From Burkholderia anthina (GTDB lineage Bacteria; Pseudomonadota; Gammaproteobacteria; Burkholderiales; Burkholderiaceae), in contig NZ_CABVLY010000004.1 of assembly GCF_902498995.1 (NCBI RefSeq), positions 62,001 to 126,000 of the forward strand: a stretch of 64,000 nucleotides of DNA, given 5' to 3'. Both the position numbers and the translations under genes were made by a program. Under the pieces are notes generated by a model that saw nothing but the letters and a program-made list of their open reading frames with translations, ran no database searches and was not told where the DNA came from. This document shows, piece after piece, positions 43,070 to 52,478 of this stretch (position 1 is its first letter; the number at the start of each line of letters is the position of its first letter).

Positions 43070-44032
43070 TCAGATCAACAGCTCGAGCGTGCGGAACAGC
43101 GCCAGATCCTCGCCGCGCGCCGAGCGTGCGTGCCGCCGGATCACCTGCAGCAGGCAGTCGATGAAGCAGCGTGCCGCGTCGCCGAGCGTGCTGCTGCGGC
43201 GCGTGACGATCCCGAGCTCGCTCGGCTCGAACGTCTCCTTCAGCGGCAGCACGCGCATCCGCTCGCCGAACGGCCGCACCGCCGCGAGGATCGTCGGGCA
43301 CCACGTGCACATGCCGGCCTGTTCGAGCATCGTCTGCAGGATCGCGACCGACTGCGCGCGCACGATGCGCCGTTCGTCGATCTGCGCGCCGTGCCGCGTG
43401 AACAGATAGTCGACGAGCGCGGCCTGCCCGTCGGCGGACGAATTCAGCACCCAGTCGCAATCGAGCAACGCGTGCACCGACTTCGCGCGCTCGTGCGGAT
43501 GCCCGGCGCGCACCATCACCGACGTGCCGTAGCGCAGCAGCGGCTCGAACGCGAATTCCTGCGCGCTGCTGCCCGGCTGCACGTGGCCGAGCGCGAAATC
43601 CATGCTGCCGTCGCGCAGCAGCGGTTGGGCGACGGCCATCAGCGCCTCGTAGAGTTCGAGGCGCACGTCGGGCATCCGCTCGCGAAACCGCAGCACGGTT
43701 TCCGCGAGAAACGTCATCGTGAGCCACGGCGTGACACCGACGCTCAGCCGCCCCTCGACGCGGCCGCGCATCCGTTCCAGATCGCTCTGCGCGTGCTCGA
43801 GCTGCTTGAGCACGAGCTTCGCGTGCGTGAGCAGCGTCTTGCCGTATTCGGTGAAGCCGATGCCTTCCGGCGCGCGCACCAGCAGCGGCAGGCGCTCGCT
43901 CGCCTCCAGCTCGCGCAGCGCGCGCGTGACGGCCGCCTGCGACAACCCCAGCGTGCGCGCGGCGCCGCGGATGCTGCCGGCCTCCGCGCTCGCGACGAGT
44001 GCCTGCAACTGATGCAGCTTGATCGTGCTCAT
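43070..44032 (-). CDS. LysR-family regulator of the amidohydrolase operon
   Basis: 320 aa. 'MSTIKLHQLQALVASAEAGSIRGAARTLGLSQAAVTRALRELE' is the DNA-binding domain; 'GFTEYGKTLLTHAKLVLKQLEHAQSDLERMRG' is the linker helix. The effector domain contains 'GRLSVGVTPWLTMTFLAETVLRFRERMPDV'. The 'SQAAVTRALRELE' helix is like those of TsaR/AbgR-type regulators. It is divergent from an M20 amidohydrolase gene with about 145 bp between starts, the arrangement of abgR beside abgAB, so it probably controls that operon. Confidence 0.88.
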   Translation of the reverse strand: MSTIKLHQLQALVASAEAGSIRGAARTLGLSQAAVTRALRELEASERLPLLVRAPEGIGFTEYGKTLLTHAKLVLKQLEHAQSDLERMRGRVEGRLSVGVTPWLTMTFLAETVLRFRERMPDVRLELYEALMAVAQPLLRDGSMDFALGHVQPGSSAQEFAFEPLLRYGTSVMVRAGHPHERAKSVHALLDCDWVLNSSADGQAALVDYLFTRHGAQIDERRIVRAQSVAILQTMLEQAGMCTWCPTILAAVRPFGERMRVLPLKETFEPSELGIVTRRSSTLGDAARCFIDCLLQVIRRHARSARGEDLALFRTLELLI

Positions 44033-44178
44033 GGTGCGAAACGGGACGAAACCCGACAACGAAAGGTTGTCATCATAACGAAACTGCGACTGTTCGACGG
44101 CATTTTCGCTGCATACGATCCCGCCACGATCTGCCATTCGGCAATCGGCAAACCAGAACGCATCGAGGAGTATCGGGG

Positions 44179-45348
44179 TTGGATCGAGAACGCATTGCGC
44201 CAGAAATGGCGGCCATCGAGACGGAGATGATCGCGCTGCGCCGGCGGCTGCACGCGCATCCGGAGCTCGGTTTCGACGAACACGCGACGAGCGAACTCGT
44301 CGCCGGCTGCCTGACAACGTGGGGTTATCGGGTGACGCGCGGTCTCGGCGGCACCGGCGTGGTCGGCACGCTCGCGCGCGGCGCCGGCAAACGGCTCGGG
44401 TTGCGCGCGGACATGGACGCGCTGCCGATCCGCGAGACGACCGGGCTGCCGCATGCGAGCCGGCACGACGGCGTGATGCACGCGTGCGGCCACGACGGCC
44501 ATACCGCGATGCTGCTCGCCGCCGCCCGGTGCCTCGCCGAACGCGGGCGCTTCAGCGGCACGCTGAACCTGATTTTCCAGCCGGCGGAGGAAGGGCTCGG
44601 CGGCGCGAAGCGGATGATCGACGACGGGCTGTTCGCGCAGTTCCCGTGCGATGCCGTGTTCGCGATGCACAACGTGCCGGGGCTGCCGGCCGGTGTGCTC
44701 GGCTTCTGCGACGGCCCGGCGATGGCGTCGGCCGACGAGGTGCGGGTGCGCGTCGCGGGGCGCGGTGGTCACGGCGCGGCCCCGCACACGACGATCGATC
44801 CGGTGGTGGTGTGCGCGTCGATCGTGATGGCGTTGCAGACCGTGGTATCGCGCAACGTGAATCCGCAGGACCTCGCGATCGTCACGACCGGCTCGATCCA
44901 CGCGGGCACCGCATCGAACGTGATCGCGCCGCATGCGGATCTCGAACTGAGCGTGCGGGCGCTGTCGCCGGACGTGCGCGCGCTGCTCGAACGGCGCATC
45001 CGCGCGATCGTGCACGGCCAGGCCGACAGCTATGGCGCGACGGCCGAGATCGACTATCGCCACGGCTATCCGGTGCTCGTCAATCATGCGGCGGAAACCG
45101 CGTTCGCGCGAGACGTGGCGCGGGAATGGGGCGGCGACGACGCGCTGATTGCGCATCTGCGGCCGATCGCGGCGAGCGAGGATTTCGCGTTCATGCTGAA
45201 CGCGTGCCCGGGCAGCTACCTGTCGATCGGCAACGGCGACGGTGCCGCCGGCTGCGGGCTGCACAACCCGGGATACGACTTCAACGACGCGTGCCTCGCG
45301 ACCGGCGCGAGCTACTGGATCGCGCTCGCGGAGCGCTACCTCGCGTGA
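44179..45348 (+). CDS. M20-family amidohydrolase (hippurate/N-acyl-amino-acid type)
   Basis: 389 aa. 'RRRLHAHPELGFDEHATSELVAGCL', 'LRADMDALPIRETTGLPHAS', 'MHACGHDGHTAMLLAAA' and 'LIFQPAEEGLGGAKRMI' are the M20D signature with the metal-binding Asp, His and paired Glu residues; 'GRGGHGAAPH' is the dimerisation-domain histidine loop. Enzymes of this group hydrolyse N-acyl amino acids, hippurate or indole-3-acetyl conjugates. The start is TTG 44179, chosen because 'gaggag' lies 8 bp upstream; an ATG at 44206 is the alternative. It is followed by a binding protein and a porin, which suggests uptake and hydrolysis of an amide substrate. Confidence 0.88.
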   Translation: MDRERIAPEMAAIETEMIALRRRLHAHPELGFDEHATSELVAGCLTTWGYRVTRGLGGTGVVGTLARGAGKRLGLRADMDALPIRETTGLPHASRHDGVMHACGHDGHTAMLLAAARCLAERGRFSGTLNLIFQPAEEGLGGAKRMIDDGLFAQFPCDAVFAMHNVPGLPAGVLGFCDGPAMASADEVRVRVAGRGGHGAAPHTTIDPVVVCASIVMALQTVVSRNVNPQDLAIVTTGSIHAGTASNVIAPHADLELSVRALSPDVRALLERRIRAIVHGQADSYGATAEIDYRHGYPVLVNHAAETAFARDVAREWGGDDALIAHLRPIAASEDFAFMLNACPGSYLSIGNGDGAAGCGLHNPGYDFNDACLATGASYWIALAERYLA

Positions 45349-45401
45349 GCCGGGCAAACGCATTCGAATTACTTTCAACGACGGAAACAAGGAGACGGGC
45401 A

Positions 45402-46196
45402 ATGAAACAGTGGATGGCGGCGCTCGCGGTGGCGCTGACGGCAACGACGATGGCGGGGGCCGCGCACGCGGGCGACTGGACGGGCAAGGAGATCCGCCTC
45501 GCGGTCGATCCGACGTATCCGCCGCTCGAATACAAGCAGCCCGACGGCACGCTGACGGGCTTCGGAATCGACATCACGAACGCGTTGTGCGCGGAACTGC
45601 ATGCGCGTTGCGTGTGGGTCGAATCGAGCTTCGACGGGATGATTCCGGGGCTGCTCGCGCGCAAGTTCGACGTGATCGCGTCGTCGATGACGATCACGCC
45701 GAAGCGGATGCAGCAGATCGCGTTCACGAACCGGATCTCGAATGCGCCGGCCCGGCTGATCGCGCGCAAGGGTTCGCCGCTGCTGCCGACGGCGGCGGCG
45801 CTGAAGGGCAAGCGCGTCGGCGTCGAGCAGGGCTCCGCGCAGGCCGACTATGCGATCGCGAACTGGCAGCCGGCCGGCGTGCAGATCGAGTCGTACCAGA
45901 ACCAGGATCAGGTGTATGCCGACCTCGTGACCGGGCGGCTCGACGCGGCGTTCCAGGCGTCGATCGCGGCCAGCGACGGCTTCCTGAAAAAGCCGCAGGG
46001 CAAGGACTTCACGTTCGTCGGCGCGGCGATCGACGACGCGAAGTACTTCGGGCAGGGCGACGGCCTCGGCTTGCGCAAGCAGGACACCGACCTGCGCGAC
46101 GCGTTCAATCGCGCGCTGGCGACGATCCTCGCGAACGGCACGTATCAGCGGATCAACCGCAAGTACTTCGACTTCGACATCTACGGCGCGAAATAA
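45402..46196 (+). CDS. Periplasmic cationic-amino-acid-type binding protein
   Basis: 264 aa. 'MKQWMAALAVALTATTMAGAAHAG' is a signal peptide. 'IRLAVDPTYPPLEYKQPDGTLTGFGIDITNALCAEL', 'WVESSFDGMIPGLLARKFDVIASSMTITPKR' and 'VGVEQGSAQADYA' match the lysine/arginine/ornithine/histidine-binding family (SBP_bac_3). An 'aaggag' lies 11 bp before the start. It is 53 bp after the amidohydrolase stop, so it is co-transcribed. No permease or ATPase gene follows, so it must borrow a transporter encoded elsewhere. It probably captures the product or substrate of the amidohydrolase. Confidence 0.88.
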   Translation: MKQWMAALAVALTATTMAGAAHAGDWTGKEIRLAVDPTYPPLEYKQPDGTLTGFGIDITNALCAELHARCVWVESSFDGMIPGLLARKFDVIASSMTITPKRMQQIAFTNRISNAPARLIARKGSPLLPTAAALKGKRVGVEQGSAQADYAIANWQPAGVQIESYQNQDQVYADLVTGRLDAAFQASIAASDGFLKKPQGKDFTFVGAAIDDAKYFGQGDGLGLRKQDTDLRDAFNRALATILANGTYQRINRKYFDFDIYGAK

Positions 46197-46250
46197 GCGG
46201 CACGACGGCACATCGGGTGGTAGCGCTCAATATATCAATAAGGAAAACGA

Positions 46251-47435
46251 ATGAACTGGAGATTGTTTCTCGTCGCGATGCCGGCACTCTGTGCGGCGCC
46301 GGCCTTTGCGCAAAGCAGCGTCGCGCTTTACGGGGTGGTCGATGCCGGTATCGACTACACGAACAACGTCGGCGGCCACGGCGCGTGGCAGATGGCGAGC
46401 GGCTTCGCGCAAGGCAGCCGCTGGGGGCTGAAGGGCACCGAAGATCTCGGCGGCGGCTACAGTGCGCTGTTCCAGATCGAGAACGGCTTCAACGTGAACA
46501 GCGGCACGCTCGCGCAGGGCGGCCGCATGTTCGGGCGGCAGGCTTACGTCGGGCTCGGCAGCACGCGCTTCGGCACGCTGACGCTCGGCCGCCAATACGA
46601 TTCGGTGGTCGACTATCTCGCGCCGACCACCGCGAACGGCAGCTGGGGCGTCTATCCGTTCTCGCATCCGCTCGACAACGACAACACCGGCAACACGTTT
46701 CGCGTGAACAACACGGTCAAGTATGCGAGCCCGGATTTTGCCGGCTTCTCGTTTGGCGGCACGTACAGCTTCAGCAACGACACCGGCTTCGCGAACAACC
46801 GGCAGTGGAGCGTCGGCGCGCAGTACGAGCAGGGCGGCCTGCTGGTCGGCGCGGCGTTCCTGAACGCGGACAACCCGGGCGCGACGGCCGGCGGCGCGAT
46901 CGCGGGTTCGGGGTCGGTGGGGGCGGATGCGAACTTCGCGTCGGCGCGGCTGCGGATCTTCGGCGCGGGCATCAACTATACGGCCGGGCCGGCGACGCTC
47001 GGGTTCGCGTATACGAACAGCAACGTCACGCGGCCCACTGCGAACGTCGGCTATCTGTTCGGCGACGAGACGATCGAGCCCGTCACGGGGCCGCTCGCCG
47101 GCGGCACGGTCACGGCGATCAAGTATCAGAACTTCGAAGTGAACGGCAAGTATCAGTTCACGCCGGCGTTCTTCGTCGGTGCGCAGTACGTGTATACGAC
47201 CGTGCGTTACGACGCCACCACGGGCAGCGCGACACCGAAGATCCATTCGCTCGGGCTGATGGCCGACTACAACCTGTCGAAGCGGACCGACGTCTATCTG
47301 ATGGGCGCATACCAGCGCATCGCCGGCGATGCGACCGGCTCGTCGCTCGACCAGGCGTATATCCCGGGGGCGGCCGACCTGTCGTCGACATCGAAGCAAC
47401 TGATGGTGCATGCGGGGATCCGTCACAGGTTCTGA
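46251..47435 (+). CDS. Gram-negative trimeric porin (OpcP/Omp32 type)
   Basis: 394 aa. A signal peptide ('MNWRLFLVAMPALCAAPAFAQ') precedes 'SSVALYGVVDAGIDYTNNVGG', the universal start of betaproteobacterial porins. 'GSRWGLKGTEDLGGGYSALFQIENGFNVNSGTLAQGGRMFGRQAYVGLGS', 'FGTLTLGRQYDSVVDYL' and the terminal 'HAGIRHRF' with C-terminal Phe confirm a 16-strand barrel for OMP insertion. It follows the binding protein by 54 bp, and the three genes form an uptake-plus-hydrolysis unit. Confidence 0.92.
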   Translation: MNWRLFLVAMPALCAAPAFAQSSVALYGVVDAGIDYTNNVGGHGAWQMASGFAQGSRWGLKGTEDLGGGYSALFQIENGFNVNSGTLAQGGRMFGRQAYVGLGSTRFGTLTLGRQYDSVVDYLAPTTANGSWGVYPFSHPLDNDNTGNTFRVNNTVKYASPDFAGFSFGGTYSFSNDTGFANNRQWSVGAQYEQGGLLVGAAFLNADNPGATAGGAIAGSGSVGADANFASARLRIFGAGINYTAGPATLGFAYTNSNVTRPTANVGYLFGDETIEPVTGPLAGGTVTAIKYQNFEVNGKYQFTPAFFVGAQYVYTTVRYDATTGSATPKIHSLGLMADYNLSKRTDVYLMGAYQRIAGDATGSSLDQAYIPGAADLSSTSKQLMVHAGIRHRF

Positions 47436-47631
47436 CGGAGTCGGGCGGGGACGGACGCCGTCATGTTCCGGCGCGGGCCCGGTCGATCTCGGGATCGCAG
47501 GCTGAGGTGATTCGAGAGGTCGAACTTCGGCACATGGCGTATCAGGCGGCGCATGCGCAAGGAACGCGTGCGTTGCCTGCCATTCCGCAACGGGCGCGCC
47601 GCGCGCAACCGGCGGCCGCCCGACGCATCCG

Positions 47632-48720
47632 CTACCCGCGAATGCCGACCCGATACCGCGTCGTCTGGCGATAGGTCTCGCCCGGGCCGAGGATCGTTTC
47701 GTCGCGCAACGCATCCATGTTGACCTGGTTCGGAAAGAACCCGGCTTCGACGCACAGCGCCGCATGCTGCACACACGACACGCCGCCGCTCGTGCGCACG
47801 CCGTCCAGATAGTTGCCCGTATAAAGCTGCAACCCGCGCTGATCCGTCGATACCGCAAGCTCTCGGCCGCTTTCCGGATCGTAGATCGATGCGACGGGCC
47901 GCACGCCGTGCCCGTAATCGCGCAGCACATAGCAGTGATCGAAGCCGCGTCCGCGCGCGAGCTGCGCATGCGGCCAGTCGAGGCGGGCGCCGAGCGGCGC
48001 GCTCTGCCGGAAATCGAACGCGGTGCCCGTCACGTCGGCCGTGCCGGTCGGGATCAGCGCATCGTCCACTTCGACGAACGCATCGGCGTCGATCTGCAGC
48101 AGATGGCCGCGCACGTCGCTGCCCGCGCGTCCGCTCAGGTTGAAGTAGCTGTGATTCGTCAGGTTCAGCGGCGTCGGCGCATCGGTTCGTCCCGCATAGT
48201 CGATCGTCAGCGTGCCGTCGTCGTCGAGCGTGTAACGCACCTCTACGCTCACGTTGCCGGGGAACCCCGCATCGCCCTCGGGCGAATCGAGCCGCAGCGT
48301 CAGCCCGCCGCGATCGTCGATCACGTCCCAGCGCGCACGGTGAAAGCCGCTTGCGCCGCCGTGCAGCAGATTGCCGTGCTCGTTGCGATCGAGCGCGTGG
48401 TCGATTCCGTCGAGCGTGAAGCGTGCGCCCGCGATCCGGTTCGCCCAGCGGCCGACCGTCGCGCCGAAGTAGGTGCCCGACCCGACATAGTCGGCCGGCG
48501 TGTCGTGCGCGAGGACGATATCGGCGAAGTGCCCGGCGCGGTCAGGTGCGAGCCACGACACGACGGTCGCGCCGAGATCGCTGACGACGACGCGCATCCC
48601 GTGCGCGTTGCGCAGCGTGTAGCGCCGTACCGGGTCGCCGCCGGGCAGCGTGCCCCACGGTTCGGAAGGCGTGCGGGCGACGCCGGATGCCGGGCGGGAG
48701 GAATCGGTATCGATGGGCAT
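47632..48720 (-). CDS. galM: Aldose 1-epimerase (mutarotase)
   Basis: 362 aa. 'GATVGRWANRIAGARFTLDG' and 'NEHGNLLHGGASGFHRARWDV' give the conserved Arg and the substrate His; 'LTNHSYFNLSG' has the catalytic His, and 'AGFFPNQVNMDA' precedes the late acid. These are diagnostic for GalM, which interconverts sugar anomers. It is the last gene of a leftward group with a succinate-semialdehyde dehydrogenase, 80 bp apart. The link of a sugar mutarotase to an amine pathway is not obvious and may only be read-through transcription. Confidence 0.9.
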   Translation of the reverse strand: MPIDTDSSRPASGVARTPSEPWGTLPGGDPVRRYTLRNAHGMRVVVSDLGATVVSWLAPDRAGHFADIVLAHDTPADYVGSGTYFGATVGRWANRIAGARFTLDGIDHALDRNEHGNLLHGGASGFHRARWDVIDDRGGLTLRLDSPEGDAGFPGNVSVEVRYTLDDDGTLTIDYAGRTDAPTPLNLTNHSYFNLSGRAGSDVRGHLLQIDADAFVEVDDALIPTGTADVTGTAFDFRQSAPLGARLDWPHAQLARGRGFDHCYVLRDYGHGVRPVASIYDPESGRELAVSTDQRGLQLYTGNYLDGVRTSGGVSCVQHAALCVEAGFFPNQVNMDALRDETILGPGETYRQTTRYRVGIRG

Positions 48721-48800
48721 GAGCAGGTTCGATCGCGGGCGGTGAATGCGGTGGGCGGGCGCGGCGCGTTGCCGGCAGCCGCGCGGACGGCGGCGCCGGG

Positions 48801-50273
48801 TCAGTCGAGCCCGCCCTGGCACAGGTACTTGATCGACAGGTAGTCGTCGAGCCCGTAGCGCGAGCCTTCGCGGCCGTAGCCCGATTCCTTCACGCCGCCG
48901 AACGGGGCCGCCTCGCTCGCGAGCGCGCCCTCGTTGATGCCGACGATGCCCGTTTCGAGCCGTGCGGACACGCGCGCGATCCGCCGCACGTCCTGCGTGT
49001 AGAAATACGCGGCGAGTCCGAACGGCGTGTCGTTGGCGGCGCCGATGGCGTCGTCCTCGGTATCGAACGGAAACAGCGCGGCGACCGGGCCGAAGGTTTC
49101 CTCGCAGGTGAGCTGCATGTCGGCGGTGGCGTCGGCGAGCACCGTCGGCGCGTAGTAGTTCGAGCCGAGTTCGGGCAGGCGCCGGCCGCCCGTCAGCACG
49201 CGCGCGCCGCGCTCGATCGCGTCGCCGACGTGGCGCGCGATCTTGTCGACCGCGCGCGCGTTGATCATCGGGCCGATCTGCGCGGCCGGGTCGGTCGCCG
49301 GTGCGACCTTCAGCGCGGCGACGCGTGCGGCGAGCTTCGCGGCGAATGCGTCGTACACGCCGGCCTGCACGTACACGCGATTCGGCGACACGCAGGTCTG
49401 GCCGCCGTTGCGGAACTTCGCGGCCATCAGCCCGTCGACCGCGGCGTCGAGCTCCGCATCGTCGAACACGATGAACGGCGCATTGCCGCCGAGCTCCAGC
49501 GACAGCTTCTTCAGCGTCGCGGCCGATTCGCGCGCGAGCAGCTTGCCGACCGGCGTCGATCCGGTGAACGTGATCTTGCGCACGCGGCCGTCGGCGAGCC
49601 AGTCGGCCACCGCCTCGACGCCGCGCTCGCGCGATGCGGCGATCATGTTCAGCACGCCGGGCGGCACGCCGGCTTCGTGGGCGAGGAAGGCCAGCGCGAG
49701 CGCGGTCAGCGGCGTATCCTCCGCCGGCTTCGCGACGACCGTGCAGCCGGCCGCGAGCGCGGGCGCGATCTTGCGCGCGATCATCGCGAGCGGGAAATTC
49801 CACGGCGTGATCGCGGCGACGACGCCGATCGGCTCCTTGACCGCGCTCAGCCGTTTGCCGCGCTGCTGCTGCGGAATCAGGTCGCCGTACGTGCGCGTCG
49901 CTTCCTCGGCGAACCACAGCACATACGACGCGCCGTATGCGACTTCGCCGCGTGCTTCGGCGAGCGGCTTGCCCTGTTCGCGCGACATCAGTTTCGCGAG
50001 ATCGTCGGTATGCGCGACGATCGCCGCATGCCACGCGCGCAGGATCGCCGCGCGTTCGCGCGCGGGCGTCGCGCGCCAGGCGGGCAGCGCGCGTGCGGCT
50101 GCGTCGGTGGCGGCGCGGGCGTCGGCGGAGCCGCTGTCGGGCACGTCGGCGACGGCATCGAGCGTCGCCGGATCGGTGACCGCGAAGCGACGGCCGTCGA
50201 GCGCATCGCGCCACGCGCCGTCGATCAGGTTGGCGGTACGAACGAGTTCGGTTCGGGATGGCGTAAGCGGCAT
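48801..50273 (-). CDS. gabD: NAD(P)-dependent succinate-semialdehyde dehydrogenase
   Basis: 490 aa, a full aldehyde dehydrogenase. 'ITPWNFPLAMIARKIAPALAAGCTVVAKPAEDTPLTALAL' is the cofactor region, 'KKLSLELGGNAPFIVFDDA' has the general-base Glu, and 'KFRNGGQTCVSPNRVYVQ' holds the catalytic Cys. This form of the motif is that of GabD, which converts succinate semialdehyde to succinate in GABA and polyamine breakdown. It follows an Lrp-type regulator by 57 bp and a class III aminotransferase upstream, so the likely route is amine or omega-amino acid to semialdehyde to acid. Confidence 0.9.
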   Translation of the reverse strand: MPLTPSRTELVRTANLIDGAWRDALDGRRFAVTDPATLDAVADVPDSGSADARAATDAAARALPAWRATPARERAAILRAWHAAIVAHTDDLAKLMSREQGKPLAEARGEVAYGASYVLWFAEEATRTYGDLIPQQQRGKRLSAVKEPIGVVAAITPWNFPLAMIARKIAPALAAGCTVVAKPAEDTPLTALALAFLAHEAGVPPGVLNMIAASRERGVEAVADWLADGRVRKITFTGSTPVGKLLARESAATLKKLSLELGGNAPFIVFDDAELDAAVDGLMAAKFRNGGQTCVSPNRVYVQAGVYDAFAAKLAARVAALKVAPATDPAAQIGPMINARAVDKIARHVGDAIERGARVLTGGRRLPELGSNYYAPTVLADATADMQLTCEETFGPVAALFPFDTEDDAIGAANDTPFGLAAYFYTQDVRRIARVSARLETGIVGINEGALASEAAPFGGVKESGYGREGSRYGLDDYLSIKYLCQGGLD

Positions 50274-50330
50274 GACTGATCCTTGTATGAGGTGGTTCGG
50301 CGGGCGCGCGGCAACCCCGCGCGCCGTTCG

Positions 50331-50822
50331 TCAGTGGCGTTCGCCGAACAGCGATTCGAGCGGGTAGTGCCGTTTGACGAACGGCGACTTGATGATCACG
50401 TAGCTGAAATACTTCTCGATGCCGATGTTCTGTTCGAGCAGCCCTTCGACGATCGTCTGGTAGTGGCTCACGCTGCGCGTGATGAACTTGAGCAGGTAGT
50501 CGTAGCCGCCGCTCGCGAGATGGCACTCGACGATCTCGTCGACGTTGCGGATCGCCGCGACGAAGCGGTCGAAGTCCTCGCGCCGGTGGTCGGCCAGCGT
50601 GACCTCGGTGAACACGACCTGCACGTCGCCCAGCTTTTCGAGCTGGATGTGCGCGCCGTAACCGCCGATGTAGCCGGCTTTTTCCAGCCGCTTCACGCGG
50701 ATCAGGCACGGACTGGGCGACAGCCCGACCGCATCGGCCAGTTCGACGTTGGTCATGCGGCCGCGCTTCTGCAACTGGGAAAGGATGCGCAGGTCGATGC
50801 GATCCAGCTTGCTGTCCGTCAT
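50331..50822 (-). CDS. Lrp/AsnC-family regulator
   Basis: 163 aa. 'LDRIDLRILSQLQKRGRMTNVELADAVGLSPSPCLIRVKRLEKAGYIGGYGA' is the AsnC-type helix-turn-helix; the C-terminal RAM domain has 'VTLADHRREDFDRFVAAIRNVDEIVECHLASGGYDYLLKFITRSVSHYQTIVEGLL', with the conserved G-YDYLL ligand loop. Such regulators sense amino acids. It lies between an aminotransferase (39 bp away) and gabD (57 bp), within one transcription unit, so it probably controls this amino-acid or polyamine catabolic set. Confidence 0.92.
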   Translation of the reverse strand: MTDSKLDRIDLRILSQLQKRGRMTNVELADAVGLSPSPCLIRVKRLEKAGYIGGYGAHIQLEKLGDVQVVFTEVTLADHRREDFDRFVAAIRNVDEIVECHLASGGYDYLLKFITRSVSHYQTIVEGLLEQNIGIEKYFSYVIIKSPFVKRHYPLESLFGERH

Positions 50823-50861
50823 GTTTACGTGAGAGGGGAAAAAATGGAATGTCCGGTTACT

Positions 50862-52310
50862 TTAGAGTCGAACGATGGCGGCCACAAGCCCGGCTTTCCC
50901 TTGCAGGGCTCGGGCCGGCTGCGCGTGCGCGGCGTCGAGCGTGCGCTGCACGCCCGGGTCGGCCAGCACGTCGTCGAGCGTCTTGCGCACGCGCTCGAAC
51001 ATCAGGTCGAACTCGCCCGCCGTGAAGCTCAACGCCGGCGCGAAACCGAGCGTGCCGTCGCCGAACGCACGAAACACCACGCCGTTCGCGTAGGCCGCCG
51101 CGGCGATCTTGTCGGGCACGTTCAGCGCGGCGTCGAAGCGCGTCTTGCGGGCCTTGTCGGCCACCAGTTCGAGCGCGCCGAGCAGGCCGACCGACCGTGC
51201 GTCGCCGACGAGCGGATGCGCGCGCAGCGCGTCGAGGCCCGCGGCGAAGCGCGGCGCCATCGCCTGGCCGTTCGCGAGCAGCCCGCCTTCGTGATACAGC
51301 TTCAGCACTTCGAGGCCGATCGCGGCGCTGACCGGATGCGCGGAATACGTGTAGCCGTGCCCGACCACGGCCGAATCGGCGCGGCTGCCGGCGATGCCTT
51401 CGTAGATTTCGTCGGACATCAGCACCGCGCCCATCGGCGCATAGCCGGCGGTCAGCCCCTTCGCGACGGTCATCAGATCCGGGTCGACCTGTTCGGTCTC
51501 GCACGCGAACAGCGGGCCCGTGCGGCCGAAGCCGGTGATGACCTCGTCGGCGACGAACAGGATGCCGAGGCGCCGGCACGCGTCGCGCATCGCCTTCAGC
51601 CAGCCGGCCGGCGGCACGATCACGCCGCCGGAGCCCTGCACCGGTTCGCAGAAGAAGGCCGCGACGTTGTCCGCGCCGAGTTCCGCGACCTTCGCTTCGA
51701 GCGCCGCGACCGACGCGGCGATCAGCGCCTGCGGATCGTCGCCGAGCGGATGGCGGTACGGGTAGGGCGACGGAATGTGATGCTGGTCGGCGCGCGGCAG
51801 GTCGAAATGGCGGTGGAACGCGGGCAGCGCGGTGAGGCCCGCACCGATCGACGACGAGCCGTGATAGCCGCGTTCGAGCGCGATCATCTGCTTCTTCGAC
51901 GGGCGGCCGGTCGCATTGAAATAGTGCGTGATGAAGCGCACGGCGGAATCGACCGCGTCCGAGCCGCCGAGCGTGAAGTACACGCGGTTCAGCGACGGCG
52001 GGGCGAGCGAGGCGAGCCGTTCGGCCAGCTCGATCGCCGGCTGCGAGCCGAAATGGAAATAGCCGGTCGCGTACGGCAGTTTCGCCATCTGCTCGGCGGC
52101 GGCCTTCACGATGCTGTCGCGGCCGTAGCCGACGTTGACGCACCACAGGCCCGAGAACGCATCGAGCAGCGTGTTGCCGTCGCCGTCGTGCAGGAACACG
52201 CCGTCGGCGGATTCGAGCACGGTGACGCCGCGCGCTTCATGCGCGCGATAGTTGACGACGGGATGGATCAGGTGTTGACGATCGGCTTCGATCAGTGCGG
52301 CTTGGTTCAT
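50862..52310 (-). CDS. Class III pyridoxal-phosphate aminotransferase
   Basis: 482 aa. 'LDAFSGLWCVNVGYGRDSIVKAAAEQMAKLPY', 'YFTLGGSDAVDSAVRFITHYFNATGRP', 'GYHGSSSIGAGLTALPAFH', 'LFVADEVITGFGRTGPLFACE' and the PLP lysine in 'LMTVAKGLTAGYAPMGAVL' identify the omega-amino-acid:pyruvate or polyamine transaminase group (SpuC/YgjG-like). It would move the amino group of a diamine, GABA or beta-alanine to pyruvate or an oxo acid, leaving an aldehyde for the adjacent aldehyde dehydrogenase. It heads the leftward set with Lrp, gabD and galM. Confidence 0.88.
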   Translation of the reverse strand: MNQAALIEADRQHLIHPVVNYRAHEARGVTVLESADGVFLHDGDGNTLLDAFSGLWCVNVGYGRDSIVKAAAEQMAKLPYATGYFHFGSQPAIELAERLASLAPPSLNRVYFTLGGSDAVDSAVRFITHYFNATGRPSKKQMIALERGYHGSSSIGAGLTALPAFHRHFDLPRADQHHIPSPYPYRHPLGDDPQALIAASVAALEAKVAELGADNVAAFFCEPVQGSGGVIVPPAGWLKAMRDACRRLGILFVADEVITGFGRTGPLFACETEQVDPDLMTVAKGLTAGYAPMGAVLMSDEIYEGIAGSRADSAVVGHGYTYSAHPVSAAIGLEVLKLYHEGGLLANGQAMAPRFAAGLDALRAHPLVGDARSVGLLGALELVADKARKTRFDAALNVPDKIAAAAYANGVVFRAFGDGTLGFAPALSFTAGEFDLMFERVRKTLDDVLADPGVQRTLDAAHAQPARALQGKAGLVAAIVRL

Positions 52311-52478
52311 GGCGGGCAGGATTCTCGTCGGGGGTCAGCGGTGAGTTCATGCTACCGGGCGAGCATGCCGCACGCGCCTTCAATTTGCAGTCTGAAACGT
52401 ACGAACGCGGTGTTTGTGCGGGGCGCTTCGGCATTTTCTGCTGCGCGCCCCGCGGGGCCGTGTGCGCGCGTCGGCGCG